A stretch of 48,815 bases of DNA, taken from assembly GCA_001310375.1 (NCBI GenBank), contig BAXC01000023.1, forward strand, positions 1-48,815, given 5' to 3'. Under the pieces are notes generated by a model, which ran no database searches, was not told where the DNA came from, and worked only from the letters and a program-made list of their open reading frames with translations. Positions 36,312 to 46,327 of this stretch are shown in pieces. Position 1 is the first letter of the stretch, and each line of letters opens with the position of its first letter. Origin of the DNA: Bacillus sp. JCM 19041 (GTDB taxonomy: Bacteria; Bacillota; Bacilli; Bacillales; Bacillaceae_D). A program made the position numbers and the translations under genes.

Positions 36312-36614
36312 CTAGACTTCAACCGCTGTGATATCATCACAACAAATAGCAATGATTTTCACTTTTTTACAATGTGAATGACAGTCTGCATTTGCTAAGT
36401 TAACGACGTTGCCACGTACATCAACAAATTCGCCTTCAACACGACCGCCGCCTTTTAAGAAAACTTTAACCTCTTCGCCACGAGAGATGTGTTTAAAGAA
36501 GTCATCGCAATCACACTCTGACTTGTTATTGTTGTTGTAATTATTGTTGTTGTAATTGTTGTAAGAATAGTTACGATCACAACCACAAGAATAAGAATCT
36601 CTTCCCCAACCCAT
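36312..36614 (-). CDS. Paralogous small Cys-rich protein, copy 3 (coat-like)
   Basis: 100 residues. Head MGWGRDSYSCGCDRNYSYN with two Cys, then an Asn/Tyr run; body SECDCDDFFKHISRGEEVKV, KGGGRVEGEFVDVRGNVVNL, CHSHC, AICCDDITAVEV. Its start region differs from copies 1 and 2: the ribosome site is TAGGAGTG and the upstream DNA is not the duplicated spacer, so this unit marks the older edge of the duplication. I see no clear sigma-K promoter in front of it (AATAGTATT is only a partial match). Function unknown. Confidence 0.72.
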   Translation of the reverse strand: MGWGRDSYSCGCDRNYSYNNYNNNNYNNNNKSECDCDDFFKHISRGEEVKVFLKGGGRVEGEFVDVRGNVVNLANADCHSHCKKVKIIAICCDDITAVEV

Positions 36615-36681
36615 AATTTCACTCCTATAAATACTATTTTTTATTTCTGGGTGCTCTAGGAAACTAGAACCTTTAATGTTC

Positions 36682-36954
36682 TTACACTTCTACAGCGGTG
36701 ATGTCATCACAACAAATAGCAATGATTCTCACTTTTTTACAATGTGAATGACAGTCAGCTTTTGCTAGGTTAACGATGTTGCCACGTACATCAACGAACT
36801 CGCCTTCCACACATCCGCCGCCTTTTAAGAAAACTTTAACGTCTTCGCCGCGTGAGATGTTTTTGAAGAAAGTATCGCAATCGCACTTTTTTGATTCAGA
36901 ATTACCGTATGAGTAATCTGAGTAGCTTCCACCATATCCATAACCCATATTCAT
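36682..36954 (-). CDS. Paralogous small Cys-rich protein, copy 4 (coat-like)
   Basis: 90 residues and the first transcribed of the four. The head is shorter (MNMGYGYGGSYSDYSYGN), then CDCDTFFKNISRGEDVKVFL, CVEGEFVDVRGNIVNLA, CHSHC and AICCDDITAVEV. It keeps the core domain and all Cys positions of the family. A strong AGAAGGGGGTC site precedes the ATG. On the minus strand CATACAGTA (36982-36990) with AC 18 bases upstream (37009-37010) resembles a sigma-K or sigma-E promoter, so this copy could also serve as the leader gene of the cluster. Function unknown. Confidence 0.72.
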   Translation of the reverse strand: MNMGYGYGGSYSDYSYGNSESKKCDCDTFFKNISRGEDVKVFLKGGGCVEGEFVDVRGNIVNLAKADCHSHCKKVRIIAICCDDITAVEV

Positions 36955-37287
36955 TGACCCCCCTTCTTGTTGCTATGCTATTACTGTATGTACAAGGAAT
37001 AGAGGTGCGTAGGCTGAAAGAGTGTGCATACGCTTGTTTTTGTAGGATTGATAAAAACGCCGATAGATTTATGCCCGTTCTTTAATAGTAGGAATCTGTG
37101 AATTGTCCAATTAGGGAGAACGTAAGCTTTGCTGTTTATGAGCGAGGTTTTTGTGTAGGGCCGGATTAGCAAAAAGTTATCAGTCGGAGGTCGTAGATGA
37201 AGTTCGATCTGTAGCTCGTTTCTTGAAAATCAACAAAATCATACAATAAACATGTTAAACAAAAGAATTTTAAGGAGGTGAAGCATA
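36955..37287. other. 333-base intergenic region between divergent genes
   Basis: Apart from the promoter-like site near 36982-37010 and the AAGGAGGTGA ribosome site before 37288, I see no gene. A frame on the minus strand (63 codons) has no ribosome site. TTGAAAATCAACAAAATCAT (37222-37241) followed by ACAATAAAC is a poor sigma-A promoter candidate for the lia-like operon. Confidence 0.4.
36982..37010 (-). promoter_or_regulatory. Sigma-K/sigma-E-like promoter of paralogue copy 4
   Basis: CATACAGTA fits CATANNNTA and also the sigma-E -10 CATACA-T form; AC lies 18 bases upstream, one more than in the other copies. Confidence 0.4.
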
Positions 37288-37584
37288 ATGTCAAAGAAAA
37301 CATGGCTGATTGTTGGTGCAATTGTACTTGGGCTTATTGTCGTCTCATCACTTGGTGCAATGATTGGATTAGCAGCGGGAGCGGTGCTTTGTTATTTCGG
37401 CTGGCGCCAAGCGGCGTTAAGTGAGCACGTGATGATGAAAGTACTTTGGTGGGTGATCCTACTCATTGGTGTTTGCTTAGCAATTGGAAGTTTGCCTGGA
37501 ATTATTGGACTTGGAGCTCTTTACTTGCTTGTAAAGCTTTATGAACGTTGGAAAGAAAACAAAGACTATACGTACGATATGTAA
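37288..37584 (+). CDS. Lmo0954-type small membrane protein (LiaI position)
   Basis: 98 residues: a basic N-terminus (MSKKTWLIVG), three or four hydrophobic segments and a charged tail (YERWKENKDYTYDM). The pattern WLIVGAIVLGLIVVSSLGAM and GLAAGAVLCYFGWRQAA matches the Listeria Lmo0954-like membrane proteins that sit before the PspA/LiaH gene. It occupies the place of LiaI, the membrane anchor of LiaH. AAGGAGGTGA precedes the ATG. The coding frame is intact. Role by context: recruiting the LiaH-like protein to the membrane under envelope stress. Confidence 0.75.
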   Translation: MSKKTWLIVGAIVLGLIVVSSLGAMIGLAAGAVLCYFGWRQAALSEHVMMKVLWWVILLIGVCLAIGSLPGIIGLGALYLLVKLYERWKENKDYTYDM

Positions 37585-37605
37585 ATAAGGAAATGAGGGA
37601 ATGAG

Positions 37606-38248
37606 ATGTCTATTTTCAAACAAATCAAAGACCAAGTAACAGCGGACATTGAGTCCATATTAGAAAAAAACGAGAAGCCTTTTGGTCAACATGAAACAAA
37701 GTATGAAGCAGAATCAAAGAAATTGGATAAACAGATGAAACAATGGAAACAATCGATTGAAAAACAACGAAAGTTGGAACACTACTTCTATAAGGAGTGG
37801 CAAGATTCAGCGCAAATGGCAGAAAAACGTCAAACACAGCTTGAAATTGCACAAGAAGCAGATGCAGAAGAGTTGATTGAGCAAGCAAGCAATGAGCTGG
37901 CTGGTTATGAAGAGCTTGCCAGAGAGTATGAAGAATCCTATAACGAACAAAAAGAACGGGTAAAAAAAATTAGAAGCGCGTGGGCAAGAATTGCAATTTC
38001 TCCGCAAAAAAATACGCCGGATGCAATTGAATGTCATTGCGCGTGAAGAGGAAAGCAAACTTGAAAAAGGCGCGGCGAAGTGGACCTATTATTCAGAAGA
38101 AAATGGTGTATTAGAAGAAGAGAGTGAAGAAGAAGCCACAAGTAGTCAAAAAGAAGAGGGTACAATAGATTTTGACTCTCGCATCGCCGAATTAAAAAAA
38201 GAAATTGAAAATAAACGTAAAGACGAACGAAAAGATCCTATAGTATAA
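37606..38248 (+). CDS. liaH: PspA/IM30-family protein, LiaH-like (frameshifted)
   Basis: Coiled-coil membrane-protecting protein. It begins MSIFKQIKDQVTADIESILE, then long heptad-rich helices (YEAESKKLDKQMKQWKQSIE, EQASNELAGYEELAREYEES). The first segment stops at 38046; the second contains LQFLRKKIRRMQLNVIAREE. They meet in a run of eight As (37962-37969): with one A removed, VKKLEARGQELQFLRKK reads through. Repaired length is about 213 residues, with an acidic tail (ENGVLEEESEEEATS). AATGAGGGAATGAG precedes the ATG. As in Bacillus lia loci, it follows a small membrane protein and precedes liaF. Confidence 0.85.
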
Positions 38249-38309
38249 TGGAAAAGCGGGCTCGTCTAATAAGGCGGTGCCTGCTTTTAGCGAAAGGAGG
38301 GGCAAGGGA

Positions 38310-39028
38310 ATGAAAAGAAACCGGACAGATATAGCAGCATACATTTTCTTTGCCTTGCTCGCTGCTACCTTTCTGGAGTTGTTGCTAGCGGTTGGACCAT
38401 TTATTGTGATGGTTAGTTCAGCAGTGATGATTTATTATGGTCTAAAACGGATGGATCGCAAAAAAGGAAAATGGCTTTTTTACTCGGGGCTTGTGTTATT
38501 TATATTCGCTCTTTTGTCATCAACCTTTTTTATGCTTACTTTGTTTGGTTTGTTGTTTTACTTAATGTATTTATTTTGGGAAAAAGCACGAAAACCCCAT
38601 GTTTTTAATGTAACAATTGATGACGAAGCCACTTCAAAGAAAACAACACTTCGAAAAGCGTTCTTTTTCCGAAACATCATTTTGGCGATCAACGAGCTGA
38701 AGAACAAGTATTTCCAAGTGATAATATTAATATTCAAACAGGTATTGGTACAACAAATATTCACTTTGAGAATACCGTCTTGCCAAAAGGAGATACAGTT
38801 GTCATTATTCGTGGCTTTATTGGCCGCATTCAATTATTTGTGCCTTATGATGCAGGTGTTTCAGTGGAACACTCGACTTTTTTTGGTCAATCAGATGTGT
38901 TTGATCAAGAAAAGACGGGATTTAACCAAAATATAATCGTCACAAATAGCCAGTATGAAGACGCCCCTAGGCGATTACGCATTTATACGTCCCTTGTGGC
39001 TGGAGATATTGAGGTGACGTATCGATGA
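38310..39028 (+). CDS. liaF: LiaF-like envelope-stress regulator membrane protein (frameshifted)
   Basis: Inhibitor of the LiaS kinase in the three-component system. Four N-terminal helices (about residues 8-90: IAAYIFFALLAATFLELLLA, then MVSSAVMIYYGLKRMD, LFYSGLVLFIFALLSSTF and LFGLLFYLMYLFWEKARK) are followed by a cytoplasmic beta domain (GIGTTNIHFENTVLPKG, GFIGRIQLFVPYDAGVSVEH, RLRIYTSLVAGDIEVTYR), as in LiaF/VraT. ATG 38310 follows AAAGGAGGGG. The break near 38675 (CATTTTGGCGATC) is repaired by one base, giving GDQRAEEQVFPSDNINIQTG. About 240 residues after repair. It overlaps liaS by four bases. Confidence 0.82.
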
Positions 39029-40074
39029 AAGCTATGCGATCAATAGGGTTGGTTACTTTTCTTTTGTTAGCTATCCCAATCAGTCTTTTTGCTTGGTACC
39101 TTGTTAATCAAGGGTTGATTGAGTGGGATTTCTTCATTGGGCTTGAGCCCATCTTTTATAATATTCCCATTGTTGCTTGGTTGTTTGCATGGTTTTTCCT
39201 TATTTCTGTGGTTATTTATTTCATTGCAGCTTTTAATTGGAAACGTGGTGTGAAGATTTTTAGACGCGCGATACAAAAATTAAATGAAGGACATTTAAAA
39301 GCTGGAAAAAAAGAAGCAGAGGAATTAACGACTGACTTTAAAGAAGCAACTGCTTTAATTATTGATATGGAAGAGCGAATGAACAAACAAGCAGATCGTT
39401 CACAAAAGCTTATGGATCAGTGGGCTGAAAAGGAAAGTCAATTAAAAAATGAGCTTGTTTTTCAAGAGCGGAATCGGATCGCTAGAGAACTCCATGATTC
39501 AGTATCGCAGCAGCTCTATGCAGCATCCATGTTATTGTCAGCTGCGGTTAACCAAAAAAATGCAGACGTAGATGGATTACGTAACCGCTGTGAACAAATT
39601 GAGAAAGTAGTAAATGACGCACAAAATGATATGCGTGCGCTACTTTTGCAACTGCGACCGATTCAGCTTGAGGATCAATCTTTTAAAGAAGGTATTGAAC
39701 AGTTGGTTGAAAGCCTAGCTGAAAAACACCCAATTACTTTTTCTGTCCGAATTGAAGATTCACCACTTTCTGCCGGAATTGAAGACCAGCTATTCCGTAT
39801 CGCCCAGGAAGCGATTGCTAATACACTTCGCCATGCAGAAGCGCGGGAGATTAGTTTATACTATGCTCGGCTTCATAATTTTGCGGTCTTAAAAGTAACA
39901 GATGATGGCATTGGTTTTGAACGCAAAGAACATTCAGGCGGATACGGGCTAAATGGGATTGAAGAACGAGCGGAGGAAATTGGCGCGACGGCGCGTATTG
40001 TTAGTGTTCCTGGTCAAGGAACAAGTATTGAGATCAAAGTGCCGATCGTGAAAGGAGAACAGCTCAATGATTAA
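39025..40074 (+). CDS. liaS: Sensor histidine kinase, LiaS-like
   Basis: Two N-terminal membrane helices (about residues 5-30 and 46-72) enclose a short outer loop, as in intramembrane-sensing kinases. A HAMP-like linker and coiled coil follow, then the HisKA_3 block RNRIARELHDSVSQQLYA with phosphorylated His157. The ATPase domain has AQEAIANTLRHAEA (N box), TDDGIGF and GGYGLNGIEERAEEIGA. 349 residues, intact. It overlaps liaF before it and the regulator gene after it, so all are co-translated. Responds to cell-envelope antibiotics in relatives. Confidence 0.9.
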   Translation: MKAMRSIGLVTFLLLAIPISLFAWYLVNQGLIEWDFFIGLEPIFYNIPIVAWLFAWFFLISVVIYFIAAFNWKRGVKIFRRAIQKLNEGHLKAGKKEAEELTTDFKEATALIIDMEERMNKQADRSQKLMDQWAEKESQLKNELVFQERNRIARELHDSVSQQLYAASMLLSAAVNQKNADVDGLRNRCEQIEKVVNDAQNDMRALLLQLRPIQLEDQSFKEGIEQLVESLAEKHPITFSVRIEDSPLSAGIEDQLFRIAQEAIANTLRHAEAREISLYYARLHNFAVLKVTDDGIGFERKEHSGGYGLNGIEERAEEIGATARIVSVPGQGTSIEIKVPIVKGEQLND

Positions 40075-40695
40075 TGTGTTGATTGTAGACGATCATGAAA
40101 CGGTAAGGATGGGCGTTTCTGCTTTTTTATCCACACAAGACGATTTAGTTGTTGTTGGAGAAGCAAGGAACGGCTTAGAAGGTGTTGAAAAAGCATTGGA
40201 ACTAAAACCGGATGTAATCGTTATGGATTTAGTCATGGATGGAATGGATGGCATCGAAGCAACAAGAACAATTAAATCAAAATGGAAAGAGGCAAGAATT
40301 GTTGTTGTAACAAGCTTTCTTGATAATGATAAACTTCGTCCAGCCTTAGAAGCGGGGGCTGTAAGCTATGTATTAAAAACTTCAAGCGCTATGCAAATCG
40401 CCGATGCGATCCGAAAAACGCATGCAGGTGAGTCTGTGCTTGACGCCAAAGTACAAGGCAAATGATTTCCGCATTTACTGCTAATGTTCCATTACATGAT
40501 GCGTTAACGAAGCGAGAATTAGAAATTTTAAAGCTGATGTCATTAGGGAAAACGAACCAACAAATTGGCGATACATTATATATAACGATTAAAACAGTCA
40601 AAACGCATGTGAGTCACATTCTAGCAAAACTAGAAGTAGAGGATCGAACACAGGCTGTCATTTATGCGTTAAATGAGAAGTTATTTTCTAATTGA
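40067..40695 (+). CDS. liaR: Response regulator, LiaR-like NarL/LuxR family (frameshifted)
   Basis: Receiver domain with [18 protein letters not shown], phosphoacceptor Asp54 in [13 protein letters not shown], and [20 protein letters not shown]. The LuxR-type helix-turn-helix lies in the second segment ([20 protein letters not shown], then [20 protein letters not shown]). The frame breaks at AAGGCAAATGATTTCC (about 40460); one added A restores [14 protein letters not shown]. About 209 residues. The start overlaps liaS by eight bases after AAAGGAGAAC. Last gene of the operon and its likely activator. Confidence 0.9.
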
Positions 40696-40713
40696 ATTAT
40701 AGGTTAAAAAAGA

Positions 40714-40764
40714 GGGCTGAATAAGTGCTACTTAGTTAAGTGGTTGAATTCAGTTCTTTTTTTG
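40714..40764 (+). terminator. Terminator of the lia-like operon
   Basis: GGGCTGAAT (40714-40722) pairs with ATTCAGTTC (40748-40756) with two G-T pairs; an inner ACTTAG/AAGTGG stem is possible; then seven Ts. Confidence 0.7.
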
Positions 40765-40831
40765 TTTTTATAAGACTAGAAATTATATGTGAATTCTAGT
40801 AAACTAAGCGAAATATTAAGGGGGAGTAAAT

Positions 40832-41616
40832 GTGATTAGACAGCTAAAAGCAAATGATCAAGAGGTTTGTCTTCAACTTGTAAAACAGCAACCCGCAGAA
40901 AACTTATTTATTATCGGCGATGTTGAGGCTTTTGGAATGGAAACCGATTTTCAAAAGGTGTGGGGAGAATTTGATGAGCAAAATGAACTAATTGCTGTTT
41001 TATTAAAGTATCAAGAGAATTACATACCCTACGCCAAATCGTCATTTGATTCAGCAGGTTTTGCAGAAATCATGAACAATGACCCTTATTTTAAAGCCAT
41101 GTCTGGATTAAAAAGCGTGACAGAACAAATTGAGCCTCATTTGCGTCCATATCAATCAAAGCGTCAAACCTATTATGCAAAAGGGAGTTCATTAAATGGG
41201 TTTAAAGTGAACACAGATGTTACTGAAATAGCTACTGTTGCCGATGCTCAAAACTTACTTGCTTTCTTGAAGGAAATACCAGAGTTTAAAAACTCAGTTC
41301 CGCAAACGGTCGAAAAAAAACAACGTGATATAGAAAGAGGCTTCTCGCGTGCAGTTTTGGTCAAATCAAATGAAGAAATTGTTGCGAGCGCTCCACAACT
41401 GCAGAAAATTCGGCTTCTGCAATGATTGTGGGTGTAGCGACTTTAGAAGCATATAAGCATAACGGTTATGCAACAGCCTGTGTATATAGACTCTGTTCTG
41501 ACTTGCATCTAGAAGGAAAAGAACCGTGTTTGTTTTATGATAATCCCGCTGCCGGTGCTATTTATAAGCGGATCGGATTTGAAGATATTGGTTTGTGGAT
41601 GATGTATGGGTATTGA
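40832..41616 (+). CDS. GNAT-family acetyltransferase (frameshifted)
   Basis: GTG 40832 follows AAGGGGGAG. The N-terminal half (NDQEVCLQLVKQQPAENLFI, IGDVEAFGM) is the type seen in GNAT proteins with a divergent first domain. The C-terminal part has AMIVGVATLEAYKHNGYATA (acetyl-CoA strand and loop), DNPAAGAIYKRIGFEDIG and a closing LWMMYGY. One indel near 41395-41405 joins them: EEIVASA should run into STTAENSASAMIVG. About 261 residues. The substrate is unknown. Monocistronic. Confidence 0.75.
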
Positions 41617-41715
41617 GGAGGAGTGCTCAAACAGAAAATATTAAAGGGGTATAGAAAAATTAAAGCGTCTGTGACTAAATCTATGTATATTGTACTGTTA
41701 CTTTTGGTCGTTTTT

Positions 41716-41744
41716 TTGACCATTTATGTCATATAATATAGTAT
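41716..41744 (+). promoter_or_regulatory. Sigma-A promoter of the teichoic acid-type locus
   Basis: TTGACC (41716-41721), 17 bases, TAGTAT (41739-41744), 58 bases before the ATG of the first glycerophosphotransferase gene. A second TATAAT-like hexamer (41732-41737) overlaps the spacer. Confidence 0.6.
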
Positions 41745-41801
41745 GATTAACATGAGATTAGTAGGGAATATGTATATGCTAGGTTAGGAAGGAACAAAGA
41801 T

Positions 41802-44800
41802 ATGGATTTCAAAGTCTTATTGTATGATATGGACAAAACTAAAAATGGTTTAGAACTTTATTTTTTTATTGATTATATAAGTATTAATAGTCATGATATT
41901 TCGAAGTTATTAAGAAAAATAGTTTTCGTTGATGTTAATCAGAAAAGAATTAAGGTTGATACTATATTCAATACGATTGATAAATCGAGAATTAAGGCAA
42001 CAATTAATACTGAGATTTTTAAAAATCTTAAAAACAGTATCGTTCAAATTGAAGTACAGTTTGATAATGACATTGTTAATTTACCGGTTATTAATAAGAT
42101 GCGGAAAGAGTTTTATTTGTTTACAGATGATTTTATCGTGACTGTAAACAAACAAACCCTGGGAGAAGATGGATTGGTAAGTATATCCAGATCGCGGATT
42201 GAGAATACTCTTGCTCCAGTTATAAATCAAATAAGTGTAAGTGATGCTAGTAAAATGATATTGTCGGGTGATCTTCACCAAATCTTTAGTGAGGAGAATA
42301 TTGAGCTAAAGGCTTTCACTTTATTTCAAGGTGGAACAAATCATACTATTGAAACGAATGAATTTCATTTTAATAAAGTAAGAAATCAATTTTCACTTAA
42401 TGCAGAAACCTTCAAGGACATTTATGAAGGAAATTGGGAACTTAAAGCATATATAGAATTAAATAAAGAAATGTGGATTTGTAATGTTATTACAAAAATA
42501 AAGTTTAAAGAGAAATGTAATTATTTCCTAGACCGAAGGACCCTATACTTTCTGAAGTTTAACAGTTTGGATGGAAATGTGCATTTTGATGTATTAAAAG
42601 ATACAAAGGACTTTATTAACTCAGAAGTGTATGATTTCTCTATTAGTGATAATTCTTGTAATATATCAGGTTTATTAGCCTTCAAGCGCTTTGAAAAAAA
42701 TGTATTTTTGAAATCACTCGTACTTAAACATCGACAAACAGAAGATGAAAAAGAAGTCGAAATTCAATACGATACTAGAACACAGCTATTTAAAACATCT
42801 TTCAATATCAGCAAAAAACACAACCTTAATTTAGATGGGGTTTGGGATTTATATGTTCGTTTTACTTTTAATGAACTAATACTGGAGGAAAGGTTAAACT
42901 GCGGTTCAGAGTCTGAAGATATTATTAAGTTACCGAATACTGTTTTAGCAGAATCAGGGATTCAAAGAGTACGTCCTTATAGTACGCTTGATAAGAATGC
43001 GGCGATTGTGGTACGAGATGCGGTATTGTCTTGCGGTATTGAAAGTATAAACTATCAAGATGATGGATTAATGATAAAGGCTTCATTAAATGTACCTGAT
43101 ACGGCAGTGGAATTAACATCTGTATTTTTGCATGATCCTGTTGAACAAGATAATTATATTCTTGAGACATCAGTCAAGTACAAGGAAGGTACGTGTTTTT
43201 TTGAATCTAATATAAAGGATTTACCTTCATTTTATTCGATGAAGGAATTAGAACTTTATGTTCAATTTAACGTTGGAGATTTGTCGTATAACTATCCAGT
43301 TGTTTCAAATATTGATGATATATCTAATAAATCTCAGGTTTATATATATCCAGCATTTAAAGAAGTGTCTGAGATAGACGGCGTTACTTTTTTATGGACA
43401 CCATTTTATAATCAAAAGAATGAACTTAAATTAAGGGTAGAACCTTTCATTAAAGCAAACCTTTTAGCAGTACATCCTAAAAGAAAAGAAACTCTATTGA
43501 AAGTAAATTTGAAGACAAAAGAAAGTAATATAAATGACATTAAACTAAAGTTGGTAGACAAGGATAAAGAGTTTGTTGAACTCATTAATGGAGTAGAAAC
43601 TAATGATAGCTATGAATTTATCCTCTCAAAAAACACTCTTGAAAGTAGAAAAGCTAGCCGATGGAATATTTACCTTCAAGGAAAATTAAAAAATAAAGTG
43701 TTTAATATTGATATTACTTGTGAAGACACACGAGTGATTAATCGATGGAGCACTTTTTTGGCTAGTTCTTTTCAATTAGATAAATATATTTTTGGGTCTA
43801 TTCTAATTGAAAAAAGCAATGGCATAGTTCATTACGAACAAAGAGAATTGAGGGCTATTGAAAAAAGAAAATCCCGTATACAAAAAAGAGTTGCTAAGGT
43901 AGTAGCTAAGTTAATTAAACCTTTCATAAATAAACCCACTTGGTTGATCGGCGAAAACTAGGTAAGGTTGCTCAGGATAATGGGTTCGCTTTCTTTGAAT
44001 ATTGCGTTAATAATAATGAAATTAAAGAAAGTAAGAATATATATTATGTAAGCGAAAAAGATAATAAAAATAAAAGAGATCTTGAACCATATTATAAAAA
44101 TGTGGTGATTGCAGATACATTTAAACACCTTATTCTATACGAACTATCAAGCTATTTAATTGTAAGTCATGGAATACGCGATGTGCTTCCTAGTATTATG
44201 CATACCCAGATGCGTAACAATCATACGGATATTGTTTATTTACAGCATGGGATTGTAGCAATGAAAAAGTTAGGAATGAATGGTAATTCATATAGTGGTA
44301 AAATTAGGAAGTTTGTTGTTAGTTCAGAGCATGAAAGAGATATATTTATTAGGAATATGAACTTTCGAAAAGACCAAATTATTGTTACTGGTTTAGCACG
44401 ATTTGATAAACTGAATGATGCGAGTTCAAATTTAGAAGATAAAGAAATTTTATTGATGCCGACATGGAGGGATTGGGTCAATAATTCTAGAGCTACTTTT
44501 TTAGATTCACCTTTTTATACCAATTACATTGATTTATTAAATGATCCAAAGTTACATCGTGTTTTAGAAGAAAATAAGTTGGTTTTAAAATTCTTCCCTC
44601 ATTTTGAAATACAAACAAAATATAAAAACGAATTCAATTTTTCGCACCCGAGAGTAAAGATGGTCAGACTAGGGGAAGAGACAGTACAAGAATTAATGCA
44701 AAAAAGTAGTTTAATGATCACTGATTACTCGAGTGTCGCTTTTGATTTTAATTATCTCAATAAACCGGTGATGTTCTATCAATTTGATATTGTTGATTAT

Positions 44801-45010
44801 TTGCATTATCGTGGGTCCTATGTAAATTTAAAAACTGACCTTTTTGGGGATGTAACTTATAGTAAGGAACGATTAATTAAGTTACTTGAAAAACAAGCGA
44901 AAAATGGGTTTTCATATTCAAAGCATCAAATTAAATTATCAAGAAGGTACTATAAATATCAGGATCGGCTTAATTCAGAAAGAATTTACAAAGAGATAGA
45001 AATGAATTAA
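41802..45010 (+). CDS. CDP-glycerol glycerophosphotransferase with five N-terminal modules (frameshifted)
   Basis: About 1069 residues after repair. The C-terminal 350 residues are the catalytic CDP-glycerol:poly(glycerophosphate) glycerophosphotransferase domain: QDNGFAFFEYC, VYLQHGIVAMKKLG, TGLARFDKLND, LLMPTWRDWV and the nucleotide motif LMITDYSSVAFDF. It polymerises glycerol-phosphate chains of teichoic acid on the membrane surface. The first 700 residues are unusual: the pattern W-(E/D/N)-(L/I)-Y/K-(V/A/L) recurs near residues 80, 211, 348, 482 and 620 (for example GVWDLYVRFTF, SRWNIYLQG), a period of about 135, indicating five tandem beta-type modules. The frame breaks at GAAAACTAGGT (about 43950); one base restores WLIGENLGKVAQDNG. 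AAGGAAGG precedes the ATG. Confidence 0.85.
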
Positions 45011-45025
45011 CAAGAGGGTGAGAAT

Positions 45026-46282
45026 ATGAAAATAAGTTTCCTCGTTTATAATATTTACGGAATGGGGGGGACTGTTCGTACAGTTGTAAACACGGCAAAT
45101 TATTTTGCTGCTCAAAATCTACAAGTAGAAATTATTAGTGTTAGAAAAACGGCTGCTTCCCCGATGTTTTCTATAAATTCAAGTGTAAAGATAAAACCAT
45201 TGTTTGATGCAAGGAGAGGAAAGCGGTATTACAAAGGAATGCCTCTCCATAAAAAATTATTTAAAAAAATAGCTTGCCGACTACCCAGTGTAGCAATAAA
45301 TAAAAAAGAAGATTTATACCACATGTTTACCTTGTTTACCGACATTAAAGTAATAACAGCACTTAGGCAAATTAAATCAGATATTTTAATAACGACGATC
45401 CCTTCTTTTAATGTTTTGGCAACACTACTTGCCCCCAAAAGAGTAAAAACTATTGGGCAAGAACATCGAAACTTTGATATTCATGATGTTAGTTTGCAAA
45501 GAAAAATAATAAAGCATTATCCTAAGTTAGATGTGTTAACTTGTTTAACTGACAATGAAGTGAACGCATACAGAGAATTATTAAAAACTAGTAATGTAAA
45601 AGTCATAAAGGTTGAAAATGCAACAGATATGCAATGGCGATCTGCGTCTCTTGAAGAGAAAACAATTATCGCAGCGGGCAGGTATGTGCCCGAAAAAGGT
45701 TTTGACTTATTAATTCCAGCTTTTGTGAAAGTAATAGAAACACATCCTGAATGGAAACTGAAGATATTTGGTTCAGGCAAGGATGAGCCTTTATTAAGAG
45801 ATTTAATTTTTAAATATAAAGCGTATAATAATATTCTTTTAATGCCTACAACTAACAAAATTACCGAGGAAATGTTACGCTCATCTGCTTATGTTTTAAG
45901 TTCACGATCTGAATCATTCGGAATGGTCCTTATAGAAGCAATGTCAGTTGGGTTACCATGTATCAGCTATAAATGTCCAGGGCCGGTGGAGATATTAAAA
46001 AATGAAGAAGATGGACTGCTAGTTGATGAAGAAGACATCCAAGGCTTAGCTGAAGCAATGAACAGAATTATAGGCTCTGTTGATCTTAGGCATGAGCTTG
46101 GAAAACAGGCCAAAATAAATGTTGAACGATATTCTTTTATTCAAATTGGTCAAAAGTGGAAGCTTATAATTGATGAATTAAATCAAGAACATAAAAGGGA
46201 ACCTCAACTGGAACCAGTTGTCAATTTTAAAAATAATAAAAGGAAGCAAGGATTTACAGAAACTCAACGTAAAATTATTTAA
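45026..46282 (+). CDS. Glycosyltransferase family 4 (teichoic acid-type)
   Basis: GT-B retaining glycosyltransferase of 418 residues. The N-terminal domain starts MKISFLVYNIYGMGGTVRTV (donor-side glycine loop) and has TTIPSFNVLA and GQEHRNFDIHD. The C-terminal domain shows AAGRYVPEKGFDLLIPAF, KIFGSGKDEPLLRDL, SSRSESFGMVLIEAMSVGLP and KCPGPVEILKNEEDGLLV, the GT4 nucleotide-sugar site with the E-x7-E motif. It lies between two glycerophosphotransferase genes, so it most likely adds a sugar to glycerol-phosphate chains, like TagE or GtaA. The acceptor and sugar are unknown. Intact; GAGGGTGAG precedes the ATG. Confidence 0.85.
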   Translation: MKISFLVYNIYGMGGTVRTVVNTANYFAAQNLQVEIISVRKTAASPMFSINSSVKIKPLFDARRGKRYYKGMPLHKKLFKKIACRLPSVAINKKEDLYHMFTLFTDIKVITALRQIKSDILITTIPSFNVLATLLAPKRVKTIGQEHRNFDIHDVSLQRKIIKHYPKLDVLTCLTDNEVNAYRELLKTSNVKVIKVENATDMQWRSASLEEKTIIAAGRYVPEKGFDLLIPAFVKVIETHPEWKLKIFGSGKDEPLLRDLIFKYKAYNNILLMPTTNKITEEMLRSSAYVLSSRSESFGMVLIEAMSVGLPCISYKCPGPVEILKNEEDGLLVDEEDIQGLAEAMNRIIGSVDLRHELGKQAKINVERYSFIQIGQKWKLIIDELNQEHKREPQLEPVVNFKNNKRKQGFTETQRKII

Positions 46283-46327
46283 TTAGTAGGCTCAATTGTT
46301 TTTTTGTTTTATTAAAGGGGTTTAGAC

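Noticed and set aside
35444-36954. Regularly spaced similar sequences as a CRISPR-like array
   Set aside because: The repeated units are about 425 bases long, each with a ribosome site and a coding frame; they are tandem genes.
32324-40695. Programmed frameshifting in ileS, liaH or liaR
   Set aside because: The breaks share no slippery site plus structure, differ in sign and sequence, and are found in most genes of the window.
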